Below are positions 1-10,060 of a stretch of DNA of 62,000 nucleotides, piece by piece. Each line of letters starts with the position of its first letter. Positions within the stretch are counted from its first letter, which is position 1. Source of the DNA: Cryptomeria japonica (lineage: Eukaryota > Streptophyta > Pinopsida > Cupressales > Cupressaceae); NCBI RefSeq assembly GCF_030272615.1, contig NC_081414.1, forward strand, positions 307,625,164 through 307,687,163. Reading direction: 5' to 3'. Below the pieces are notes generated by a model, which did not search any database, was not told the origin of the DNA, and saw only the letters and a program-made list of their open reading frames with translations. Made by a program: the position numbers and the translations under genes.

Positions 1-2824
1 TAAGGATCTGCTCTCCCTTTTTCTTGATGTCTTGCATCCATTCCCTGACGGCCTTTGCGGTGTCTCGTACTCCTTCAAATTCAGTTGTGGTCCTTTGCGC
101 CAATGTTGCCGAGGGAATATGGGATTCGGAGGCATGGTGCAATGGCCTTAGGAGTTGATCGATGTATCCTTCAGCTTGCTCAGCACGGGCCCGATACATG
201 TCCTTTTCAGCTGTGATTTCTTCGAGCTGCCTGAGTATATTCTGCACTAAATCCTTAAATTCTTCTTTTTCTTGCTCTTTAGTAGCTCATCCGATGGGGA
301 CAGTTGTAAAGCTATAATCTGCCAGCGTAATCTGATCTACTGGCTTGTCTACAGGCGGGGTGGCAATGTGAAGAGTGCGGTTCCTTTGCTCGTCTTTGGT
401 CACTCTAGAATATGCCTTGAGCTTTTTCTTCCCCTTAGCTTTTGCTTGATCTATGCGCGAGAAGATATCCTCTAGATCAATGGGTGGTTTGGTGTCAGCC
501 TTGCGCTGGGCTCTGGCAATCAACCACTCTTGAGGCACTGTCTGGGTTGATGATAAGGTTAAGTCCGCATTCTGTTCTCTGACGTTCTCAACCGACTCAC
601 CACAGATTTGCAGCTGCTCTGCCATCGGAGGAGTGAAAGAGGTGTGAAGCCCTTTGCTTGCAGCCGAATTCTCCCCTATTTCGCTGAACAACTGCCTGAC
701 ATCTTCATGTGATGGTCGTTCTTCAGCTCTTTCGAGCTCATGAGTCTCATCTATCCTTTATTCTCCTTCGACAGTGGAGTCATCTTTGGCTGTATTGTGG
801 AGCAGCAACTCGTGACGGCTCTGTTGAGTAGGTTCATGCACTTTGACCCCCTGGGTGGATGGAATCTCTCCTTCTATTGGTTACCCAGTTCGGTCAATTC
901 GAGGGCTCTTAGCTCAGTGTCTAGTACATCGGGCGCAGGAGGATCATTGGCTTCAAATGCATCGATGTCGCTCTGGGAAGGCGGAGCAGGTATACAATCC
1001 AATTCTACTGCATTGTCGGACGAACTGGGGTCTTTTGAAGATGAAGTGACCTCTGGTCTCTTTATAGGAATCTTCTCCCTTCTTGTTCTTTTGGACGTCC
1101 GAGTCCCTCTACAAGCCTTAGCCTTCTTTCTTTTCTCTGGTTTCTCAGTTCCTTCCCGAGGTGCACTAGACGTTCCTTCATCTTCTGAAGACTGAGAATC
1201 GAGGCTGCCCATTAAGTGGTAAGTGAATTGGACTCCCTCATGGATTAGCCTTTCGATCTGCTGATGTAACCATTGATCTGTGTACCTTGTTGGGGCTGCC
1301 ATGACTGCCTTGAAATCAGTGATTGGGTCCTGGGACCAATCAACGCCTAGCAAGAGATGCCTTACTGCTTCAAATTCTTGGACCCGAAGGCAATTCCCTG
1401 AATCCGTGAGCTGATCTAGGACCCGACGGTATTCAAAGAGTCGCATTTGCTGCATATCAGTCTAGAATATTCCCATCGCCTGACCTCGTAGTCATTAGAG
1501 CAATTCTTCCATTAGTCCTCAACTGATTCCTTTGCTCTGTACCTTCTACCATAGGCTCTTTTCGCCAGATTATCATTGAAATATTTTCTTGGAAAATGGT
1601 CCTGTAGGCCATAAGAGGCCAACTCTACAAGGGACTCTTCTACTAGGGTAGGGGTCTTCAAGTGGACATCATGGTTGCCTATGATCATAGGAAATGTGAA
1701 TCCAGCCTGCTTGCTTTCTCGGAGTAAGATGCCGGCTGGGCGTGACTGCCTTGCAACCTCCATAAAAAATACTTTGTCGGTTGGATACCGTGGAAGTCGG
1801 AGGGGAGCACCATCGAAGCTAGCTATTCGGATGTAGGAGAACCTTGGGAACTGAATGAACCAGGCTCCATACCTCTGTACTAGAGTAGTAGCTTGCTCTG
1901 AGAGTCTTATGTGTAATCCTCCCTGCATTAGCCTGACCAGGCGCATTGTGAAGGCGTCATTGACGCGCTCATACTGACCAACTGCATAAGCCGGGCTGCT
2001 CTTTTCCCTCTGAGCTATATCTTGGTAGTGCAGTTGCGTGTAACAATCATAGACCTTCACCTGACCGGGCCCATTCCCGATTTCACCTTTCATTATCAAT
2101 CCTGGCAGTGGCTGGTTCTTGGCGAACATATAGACCAAATAAGAGGTCATGGTGAAGTACTTCTTCGTTTCGAGCTCAATCAGTTGAGTATGGATGTTAT
2201 TGCTTATGATCTGGGCCCAGTCAAACTTAGACTTCCCGGCAAAGACCTTCTCTGTAAAATAGAACATCCACTCTTCAAAGTAGTTGGACTTAGGAAGTCC
2301 CATGACTCGACTGAGCAATGTGACCATATCCCCATGTTCATTATGAAAATCACTCCTGGGGTCTTTTTCACAATTCCGGCACTTGAATGCCTTTTCTCCT
2401 TGTACCATTCTTCGTTGATTAGTGCTTTGCATCGGGCTAGATTCATATCATATGCCCCTTGTGCTTCATCTATGGTTGTAGCTGTGGGATTGTTTGGAAA
2501 GGGGATGTCAAACGCATCACCAATGGCCTCAGGAGAGAAGTCGGCGATAGTCATATTCTCGAGGAGCACTAGTCTAGAATTTGGTTCATAATGTCGGGCA
2601 GCCTCTACTACTAATTCATAGTTCTGTATCCCTGGAGGAAATCCCGCCGCTTGGGCGATGCCACTTTCCCCCATCTGCCTAGGCCTGCCATATGCGTCGG
2701 GTGAGAAGACCCGATTCCTGAAGTCTTGAATATCAATATGGCCAAGGTCGGTATCACCGATATTGTCCCAGACGCTCTAAACCTTCGACTCCCTCAATCC
2801 TCCCCTCTGATATTGATACTTCAT
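1..2824 (-). pseudogene. U3-type ORF, divergent lineage D, decayed; runs off the left edge
   Basis: This is a decayed relative of the large ORF inside LTRs A and C; function unknown. Coding is seen in successive frames: about 2824-2204, 2432-1512, 1455-874 and 691-1, so there are several frameshifts. An ATG lies at 2824 with a TAG 15 codons later. Shared landmarks include NIGDTDLG, AAGFPP, YGAWFIQFPRFSYIR and LPRYPTD. There follow a Lys/Arg-rich stretch (about 1120-1040), IATPPVDK near the 690-287 segment, and a helical charged C-terminus reaching base 1. Similarity to A and C is only about 40% by eye, far below that of the associated pol. Its upstream leader was separated by the LTR A insertion and resumes at 10061. 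Family membership is secure, its role is not. Confidence 0.7.
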
Positions 2825-2829
2825 CCTTT

Positions 2830-2834
2830 CAACC
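2830..2834. repeat. Target-site duplication of LTR A (left copy)
   Basis: CAACC directly precedes the TGTTGTGACC start of LTR A and is repeated exactly at 10056-10060 after its CAACA end. A perfect 5-bp duplication shows that LTR A is one integration product with both ends preserved. Confidence 0.85.
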
Positions 2835-2877
2835 TGTTGTGACCATTTCACACATCGCCCCATTGCAAATGGGGACC
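2835..2877 (+). other. Double hairpin at the LTR 5' tip
   Basis: Two short inverted repeats follow the TGTT terminus: GTGACCATTTCAC (3-4 bp stem) and CCCCATT-GCA-AATGGGG (7 bp stem). The same arrangement opens LTR C (minus strand from 52827) and LTR B (28431). A sequence-divergent version lies at 12869 on the minus strand, with stems GTGC/GCAC and CCCTGT/ACAGGG. Function unknown. Confidence 0.6.
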
Positions 2878-3290
2878 ACCTCTTTTTGCTCGTTCCTTTG
2901 CTCGTTTTTCGCTTCGTTTTAGGATTTTGTTAGTCAGTCAGTTGTCTGGATTTAGGGTCAAGCCTTAGGGTTTTAATTGCCGTCTTTTCAGGCCAGAATC
3001 CAGTCAATTTTGAGAGCTTTTGAGTTTCCTTTTGTAAGAATGCAAATTTTGAATGCAATGATTTCGCCAAAATGGTCTATTTTCAATTGGAATTTTGAGT
3101 GCAGAGCTTAAATTTGTCTAAGTGTTGAAGATGAAGTGTGAATTTTTTTTGTCCAATTGAGTAATTTTGACCAAATTTTGACTTTTTTGATTTTTGATTT
3201 TTGATCCCAGGCATGGGGAATGATTTGTTTTCGCCTTGTGAAGTGATTAAACTTGTGAAATCATGTTATTTTGACCTGTAGGAGCAAAAT

Positions 3291-4895
3291 CGCTCCTGTC
3301 CCTCAGTGAAGGACCGGAGCTACAAATCAAATATTGCTTTGTCCTTGCAAGATTTTAATGATTTGGCGATTTGAAGAGATCCAAGGAGATATGTTTTATC
3401 AAATGAATATAACTTGAAGTGCCGACATGAAGGAGAGTGGTCCAGAATGCCAAAATCGCTCCTGTCCCTCAGGAAGGGACCAGGGCAAAGTACATTGTAG
3501 CTCCCGTCCCTCTCCCAGGGACCAGAGCGATATTCTTCATAGGGCATGTTCTGGACGAAAATCAAGCAAGTTATAAGTTTGAAGGCAAGAAACAGGGTGA
3601 AATGAACTCATTGAAGATAAATTGAAGATTACCAAATGTCAACAAGGGACCTCAAATGCCTAGTTCGCTCCTGTCCCTCAGGAAGGGACCAGAGCGATTT
3701 TTGTCTAAGACAAATTTCTTGCTAAGTTACAATCAAACCCGAGGCATGGATGAATGGAATGGAATGTTGCGAATCCGTTGAAGATAATTTTAGAGGTTAG
3801 CAATGTAATGTGGAGCCTACAAGAGCAAGATCGCTCCTGTCCCTCTCCAAGGGACCAGGGCGATATAATGATTATACTGTCGTTCCTCCAAATTCAGGAC
3901 ACTCCAAGGCGAAGAACAAGGTGGTGAGGACATTTTAAGACATCTCCATTAGGCACAAAGTTACAAAGGTCGCCAAGTTAAAGAATTTGCATCAACACAC
4001 CTAATTCGCTCCTGTCCCTCAGGAAGGGACCAGAGCGAAATTTGCATAAAGACATAAATTTCGAGAGATTAACAAGCATCAAGTGATTAAGGAAGATCAA
4101 GGGATCACGTTTTACCCAATGAGGACAATTGCAAGTTGGAGAACGCAAGCATGAACACAAAGACTTGAAGTTCGCTCCTGTCCCTCAGGAAGGGACCAGA
4201 GCGATATTGAATATATTGGCCAATTCATGCAAAAATCACGTTAAGTTAATGTTTTACAAGGTCGTAAAAGGTTCAAGGCGTCCTTTGAAGGTCATACACC
4301 AAGGTGTTGAACGTTAAAATGCTACCAATTTGTGCAAGGAACTCATATCGCTCCTGTCCTTTGGACAAGGACCAAAGCGATTTTTATTAAAATAACCATG
4401 TTCCCTCAAAACCAAGACAAGGCAAGGATAGGCAACGTCAAAGATGCTATATGGAACGTGATGAACAAAGAACAAAGATCAAAAGTTTGCAAATTTGACC
4501 AAGGACACAAGGATCGCTCCTGTCCCTCTCCAAGGGACCAGAGCGATTTTATTCATATTGGCTAAATCTCTCAAAAATCACGTGAGGTCAAGGTTTTTGC
4601 AGATCACACAAGGTCTAAAACGCCATTTGGAAGGCAATGAACGGAGAGTTAGAATCAAAAACGATGAATTTCAAGCTAGAAGACAAGGATCGCTCCTGTC
4701 CCTCTCCAAGGGACCAGGGCGATATCACATTTAAAGAACTTACTTCGCACAAACAAGTCAATCAAACTCGAAGGACCCAGCTAAAATATCGATTCGAACG
4801 TGGAGATGAAGACTTTGGACGTCAAAAATGCAAAGATCAAGACCAAATTGATGGATCGCTCCTGTCCCTCAGTCAGGGACCAGGGCGATGAGGTA
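3291..4895 (+). repeat. Array of 11 imperfect palindromes, about 166/176-bp spacing
   Basis: Each copy reads about CGCTCCTGTCCCT, a short loop, then AGGGACCAGAGCG. It forms a 5-bp and a 6-bp stem separated by a 2-nt mismatch. Copies start at 3291, 3457, 3499, 3666, 3832, 4007, 4173, 4349, 4515, 4691 and 4857. Intervals are 166, 42, 167, 166, 175, 166, 176, 166, 176 and 166 bp. Spacer sequences between copies look poorly conserved to the eye, while the palindromes are nearly invariant. Confidence 0.8.
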
Positions 4896-5200
4896 TGTTT
4901 ATTTCATTTTCAAATTTTGGCGCTCAAGCAAATATTTTTGAATTTATTTTAAATGCTAAATCGATAATTTTTTAAATTCAATAAATTAGCATTTAAATGT
5001 TGCGCTTAACATTTATTAATTATTTTGCCTTTAAAAATCGAATTTGATAATTTAAAAACAAAGGCATTTAATTAATTATTAATTAAAAAATCAAAAGAGC
5101 GCTAAGATATGAAGGTCGGCCTTTATTACTTATTAAAAAATCGTTTAAAAATTGCTTTATTTTACCAAAGTCGGCCTATATGGTGGTAAGAGGTAAGCGC
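4896..5200 (+). other. AT-rich segment between the hairpin array and promoter P1
   Basis: No ORF. It is very AT-rich, with two GTCGGCCT motifs (around 5115 and 5170) that also occur upstream of the matching TATA box in LTR C. They are candidate upstream promoter elements of the U3 ORF. Confidence 0.45.
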
Positions 5201-5235
5201 CTATAAAGGGGAGGTGAAAATCATTATTTTCACAT
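5165..5235 (+). promoter_or_regulatory. Promoter P1 of the U3 ORF in LTR A
   Basis: TATAAAGG at 5202-5209 sits in the context GTAAGCGCCTATAAAGGGG. LTR C has GTGAGCGCCTATATAAG at the same place, about 540 bp before its ORF. The shared GCGCC-TATA context and GTCGGCCT motifs upstream support a real promoter. Start of transcription is predicted near 5235 by TATA spacing. Confidence 0.6.
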
Positions 5236-5560
5236 TATCATTTCCATCTCATATGCGATCAAAGGGAGAAGTGGGAATTGATATCCAAGGTGGAGCGAAT
5301 TTCATTCCAACCAAGGTGGTGCGAACTTGAGGTTTCCATTTGTGCGAACTTGTCAAATCCATTGGAGATCACATCAAAAAGCTTGAAGGGTGGCGAACTT
5401 GATAAGAGGAACGTTGATTTGAAGATCACATCGAGGACATATCAAAAGGTGGTGAAATTGATATTTTAAAGGAGAGATTGCGTTGAGGACTATTTATACA
5501 TCAATTTTGCCTAGGCGAATCCTTTTTATTTTGCATTTTAGAGTTAGCTCTCGATTTGAG

Positions 5561-5760
5561 GTATGGCGATTTTTGCTTTATTGCTTTAATTTTGAACGTT
5601 AATCGTCATAGTCTAAATTTTGAATTTTGAATTCCTAGCTCAATCGTTTTATTTTAGGAAATGATAACTCAAAGACTTATCATGAAGTTTCCTAAAATTT
5701 ATTCTCTAATCTATGTTATTTATTGCAAAATCTAGCTTCTCATTATGAAATGTTGTGTAG
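5561..5760 (+). other. Candidate 5'-UTR intron before the U3 ORF
   Basis: A donor TTTGAG|GTATGG and an acceptor TTGTGTAG|GT just before the ATG bound about 200 bp of T-rich sequence. LTR C has AAAG|GTATGG and the same TTGTGTAG|GT acceptor at the corresponding places. Conservation of both ends supports splicing; no transcript evidence is available. Confidence 0.5.
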
Positions 5761-5762
5761 GT

Positions 5763-8700
5763 ATGGCAACCCCAAAGGCGGGAGCATCCACCAATCGTTC
5801 AGCTCTCATGAAAGAAGATCAGAAGACCGAAGAAGTGGAGACCAAGATCGTGTCGAAGTGGAGCAACATTGGAGATACTAACTTGGGTAACTTCAGCACG
5901 AAAAAGTTTTGAGATGTCCCTTACATTGGTAAGCCATCACCTGTCGCCTGGAGGATAATTGAAAGTGGCATCATTAAGGCGGCCGGCTTTCCTCTAGCTG
6001 TTCAGTGCCATGAGTTGATGATCGAGTGTGCTCGTCATTATGATCCACAGTCCAGAACGATCGTGTCCAATGAGGGAAACACTTTGGCGTACCTTTCAGA
6101 GGAAGCTATAAGTGAAGCTTTCCATCTTCCAGAGCACAGGGACATGATATACAAGAGCATAGAAGGAGCCAGGTCAATGTATGAAGATGATCCAGATGCT
6201 TGTCTAAGCATTATCAATAAGAACTGGTTACTCAAGAGCCGTCCCCGTCTGAGCAAGGTCCCGAACACACCGCACAGGATTGATTTCCAGGAGGAGTACA
6301 GAGATTTGATTACCATGCTCAACCGAGTTACAGGAGCCCCTCATGCCTTCTATTTTGAGAAGTGGATGTTCTACTTCATCCAGGTGATTGTTCAAGGGAA
6401 AGGTACGATACATTGGGCTAGGATGATTAGCCATTGCTTGGACGTACAGTTGAGGAGACTCAAGGCTACTAAGTCCTTCCACATGAGTTCATATGTCATT
6501 TATGCCTTGATCAGGAGTGTTGAGTACGCAGGACTACCTCACAGAGGAGTGATTGGAAGAGGACCCAGCGAGGTCAGAGCTTGTGATTCCTATGCCTACT
6601 TGCATCATCCGCCAGGGAGCAACTACAAGCTAGTTAATGATACTTTCACGATGCACATCACAAGGACGTTGCAAGGTGGAGTTCACAACAGATTATCTCA
6701 GGATGCACAAGAATTCATAAAGAGGTACGGTGCTTGGTTCATTCAGTTTCCCAAGTTCACTTATATTAGAGTACATGGATGTCCTTTACCACCATACATG
6801 TTGCCGAGATATCCGACAGACAGAATTGTGTTACTTGAAGTAACAAGACAGTTAGCAGCATATGTGAAGGCATTCAGACACAGACATCAGAATGGAGTTC
6901 CAGTACCCATTATTTTGGGTAATTCAGTTGAGGTATGTCCTAATGCTTTAGCCATGGATGACGCAGAGAAGGAGTTAGCCTTGTATTCTTTTCCATCTTT
7001 TGCTTTGAGAGAAAGCTTTGATCCACATGGACATTTAGAGGAGACAGTCGGCAGAAAGTTTAGGCATGAGTACCAAATAGAAGATTTTATGATGAATCTC
7101 TTAGATGATCTTGAAGTGAAACGGAAAATGCATTCGAGATTGCCTTTGGATTTCATCAGGAAATGCAGGATTTACAGAGTGGCCGACCAAGCTCAGGACA
7201 GTGGCAGGCATATCCAGTCTTCCTATGATCGAGAAAGCAAAACAATAAGGTTAGATTGGAATGAGCCCGAGGTCATGGATCTAGATACTTTGATGGCACC
7301 AGTCTTGTCTTGTACTCGCAGATGGGTTGACGTACAGCATCAGAAGTTGAGAGAACAAGGCATAGCTATGTCTTTCACTTTGGAAGAGAAACCAGTCGAA
7401 GGTGGAGCTAGTGTGAGTGAAGGCAATCCTAATCCTAAAAATTCAGGAGAAGGTAACCTTCGATGTGCCAGTGAGGGCAATCTCCATCCAAGGGGTTCGA
7501 AGAGAAAAGAAAGGTCAGAAAAGAAAGAGTCTTCCAAGAGGAAACAAGAGGCTAACAGAGATCGATCATCCGGTACTTCTTCTAGACCTGAGAAGAGAAC
7601 AATTCAAGTGGAAGAATCCATGGAGTCTATGGTACAGAATGACAGGCAGGAAGAAGGACAGGCACAGCATGGTTCACCAAATGGATCTCTTCAAGATTAT
7701 GATTTAGATGAAGATAAAGAGGACAATGAAATGACATCTCCTCCCAGACAAGAAGAAATAGTGCACAAAGAGATTCAAGTTCAAGAAACAAGATCGATTA
7801 TCCCAGATTGGTTGAAGGAAAGATTAACTAAGGTGATCGTAGTAGAGGACGAGGACAGTGCAATTGATTTAGAGAGCCTTGTTGGACATTCCCAGGAAGT
7901 AACAGAGAAGAGAAAGGCTACCAAGATGTCCAAGATGATTCGAGATGAGACTGGATCCAGGAAATTGCAGATAGCTACACCGGCAGTAGACAAATATGAA
8001 GGTGAGATCCTAGCAGAGGAATATGATATACAGACATTTGAGCTAGGACCATCCACAGCAGAGCAGACGTTAGACGATGCTACCGACTCATTTGAGGCAT
8101 TGAAGGACAAGCTTAGAGAAGAAATGGAGAAGAATAGAAAGCTTGAGAGAGAGAGAGGTGCATGGAGGGCATATTTCAGTCACATCAATGAACCTTTGGG
8201 ACGTCAGGATCCAGCTAGATCACCAGTGCAAGCACTTCCACTTCAATCAATCAATGAAGCAGAAAGATTCAGGAACATGGTCCAACGTACAAGTACTTGG
8301 ATGGATAGATCTCATACAGTGGCCATGGAATTTGTAACAAGGATGATGAAGACTATTCATCAAGCTATCCAAGTTCTTGAGATAATCCACAATTTGATGA
8401 TAACAGTAACCGCATTTGCCCATACCAAGGATGTCATCATTCCTGTCTTGAAGGTAATTAGACACACATCAAGGAAAATTTTAGCGCAAGAGAAGATCTT
8501 GGATGGGGAATCTCACAGTTTGTTTCAGTGGTCAACCTTACTCCATATGAAGAGTGTTTTCTTCGAGGACATCAGTGTTAGATGTGGCCAAGTTGAGGAG
8601 GTGATCAATCCGATCCAGGACAGAGTATTTGAGGTACTTCGTACCATTCTTGGCAGAAGGATCGAGGTCGAGACAGACGTGGATATGCAGGAATTAGAGG

Positions 8701-8984
8701 ATAGAATCAAGGTCATCTTTTGCAAGGACGCAAATGTTACAGATGAGCAATATGATCAGATGTTTGCCACCATGCTCCTGATTGAAAGAACAAAGGAACT
8801 TGAATCTACTTGGGACGCAGCTCTTCTAGATGCATTCGATCAGGTCATCCACTTAGAAGAGAGTATGAAGAATCTTCCCGAGATTCCAATTGCAGAAATC
8901 GAAGGAATCGTGACAAGATTCATTGCATATGCCAAAAAAGAACATTGGAAAGGGAATAAGGTTCTAGATGAAAGGTTGTTATAG
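5763..8984 (+). pseudogene. U3-embedded ORF of LTR A (1,074 codons, one in-frame TGA)
   Basis: One frame runs from ATG 5763 to the TAG ending at 8984, broken only by TGA at 5910-5912 (codon 50), where LTR C has an Arg codon. The ATG follows the conserved intron acceptor, and LTR C starts with the same MATPK, so I chose this start. N-terminal globular part about residues 60-480, with AAGFPLAVQCHELM, EKWMFYFIQ, RYGAWFIQFPKFTYIR near 321 and MLPRYPTDR. A basic, disordered-looking linker (RGSKRKERSEKKESSKR) follows at about 575-610, then IPDWLKERL, KLQIATPAVDKYEG and a helical C-terminus. No signal peptide, transmembrane segment or retroviral enzyme motif is visible. Identity to the LTR C copy is about 85-90% by eye, with changes concentrated in the linker. 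Distant kinship to plant transposon-associated protein domains is possible but untested. Function unknown. Confidence 0.75.
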
Positions 8985-9095
8985 ATGACATGGCATCTTA
9001 TTTGTCATTGGTTTATGTCTCCTAGATTTTTGTGCCAAATTTAATATTTGGCTATGTATTTAATATTGTTCAGTAAAAAGGAGGCCATTTGTAAC

Positions 9096-9185
9096 AAACC
9101 CTAATTAGGGTTTAGGTGTCATGATCTTGACCGTTGATCTACTTTCGATCTAGACCTTTCATTGTAATTGGGGATGCTATTTATA
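9096..9185 (+). promoter_or_regulatory. Promoter P2: inverted telo-box plus TATA box
   Basis: AAACCCTAATTAGGGTTT at 9096-9113 is a perfect 18-bp palindrome made of two facing telo-boxes. TATTTATA at 9178-9185 follows 64 bp later. Between them is a GATCTTGACCGTTGATC block shared in degenerate form with LTRs B, C and E. This should be the promoter of the genomic RNA, placing the ORF upstream of it in U3. Confidence 0.65.
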
Positions 9186-10055
9186 CCCCCCCATTTTTCA
9201 TTTTATGGGGTAATAGTTAATAATCAATAGTTAGATATCAGAGAGTTTATTGTATTAGAGAGATTAGAAGTTAGAAGCAATTTTATTTTGTAGCAAGATT
9301 GAGTTTTGAAGAGAGGAATTCAAGCAATTGTTGTACATGATGACTTGGAAATCAATAAAATATTGAAGTTATGGTGTTTTGTTGCAACTTTCTTGGTTAT
9401 CTTCATGGTTGTTTAATCTACTTGAATCATGCTCAATCAAAGTAGAGTGTTAATTTGAAGGACATTGTGTGAGAGTTGATCTTTGGTAGGATTCGTAATC
9501 CAAACCACTAGCTTCTTGCTGATTGTAGGAACGCCTTGCGTGGTCGACTGGAGAATACTTTGAGTCCCTTAATCTTCAATCATTATTGTATCTTGGATAT
9601 GTACCTTTGTGGTAGTATCTTTGATCTTTGATGCATTGAATATCATTTTGTTACCTTAGAAGATCGCATCAATTTCAATAGAGTTGTTATCTTATGGCGA
9701 AATTGAAGTTGGTTGAATCTTGCCAAGTCTTGTCCATACGAAGTCATTCTTAGGGTTAGGCTAGATTAGACCTCTTTCAAACCCTACTCTTTTGTTATTT
9801 TTGAAAAGTTTCTTTAGTTTTAGTAAAATCTTTGAACTTTCGAAATGCGTAAGACCCCTTGAAGGAAACAGCAAATCACATCATACCGCTGGAAGCTTGT
9901 CCACACGTAGAGACCCTACTAACAGAACCTTGGAGTCTTCCTAACTGATCCTTTATGCGAATCTTCAGCAGTTAGAGACTATTTTCTCAAGAGAGGATAA
10001 GATGCCTATTGGTATTTTATTCTGTGTATGATTGTGTACAAAATACACGTCAACA
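9186..10055 (+). other. R-U5 tail of LTR A
   Basis: Non-coding. AATAAA at 9354-9359 is a candidate polyadenylation signal, conserved in LTR C at 45998-46003 on the minus strand. The last 60 bp, with GTATTTTATTCTGTGTATG and GTACAAAATACACGTCAACA, match the end of LTR C. The R region would lie roughly between 9215 and 9380. Confidence 0.55.
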
Positions 10056-10060
10056 CAACC
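10056..10060. repeat. Target-site duplication of LTR A (right copy)
   Basis: CAACC immediately after the CAACA end of LTR A, identical to 2830-2834. Confidence 0.85.

Larger units (their letters stand above)
2835..10055 (+). mobile_element. Solo LTR A of a giant-LTR Ty3/gypsy element (7,221 bp)
   Basis: It begins TGTTGTGACC, ends CACGTCAACA and is flanked by CAACC on both sides. Both ends match LTR C (45217-52827), which is followed on its own strand by a primer-binding site and gag-pol, so this is an LTR and not a whole element. No internal region is present, so it is a solo LTR left by LTR-LTR recombination. Order inside: terminal hairpins, hairpin array (3291-4895), TATA box P1 (5202), candidate intron, ORF (5763-8984), inverted telo-box, TATA box P2 (9178), polyadenylation signal (9354) and tail. 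Over 7 kb is very long for a plant LTR. It sits 11 bp upstream of the ATG of ORF D. Confidence 0.85.

Noticed and set aside
740-1195. 151-codon plus-strand frame
   Set aside because: Antisense shadow of ORF D segment 1455-874, whose minus-strand frame shows family motifs.
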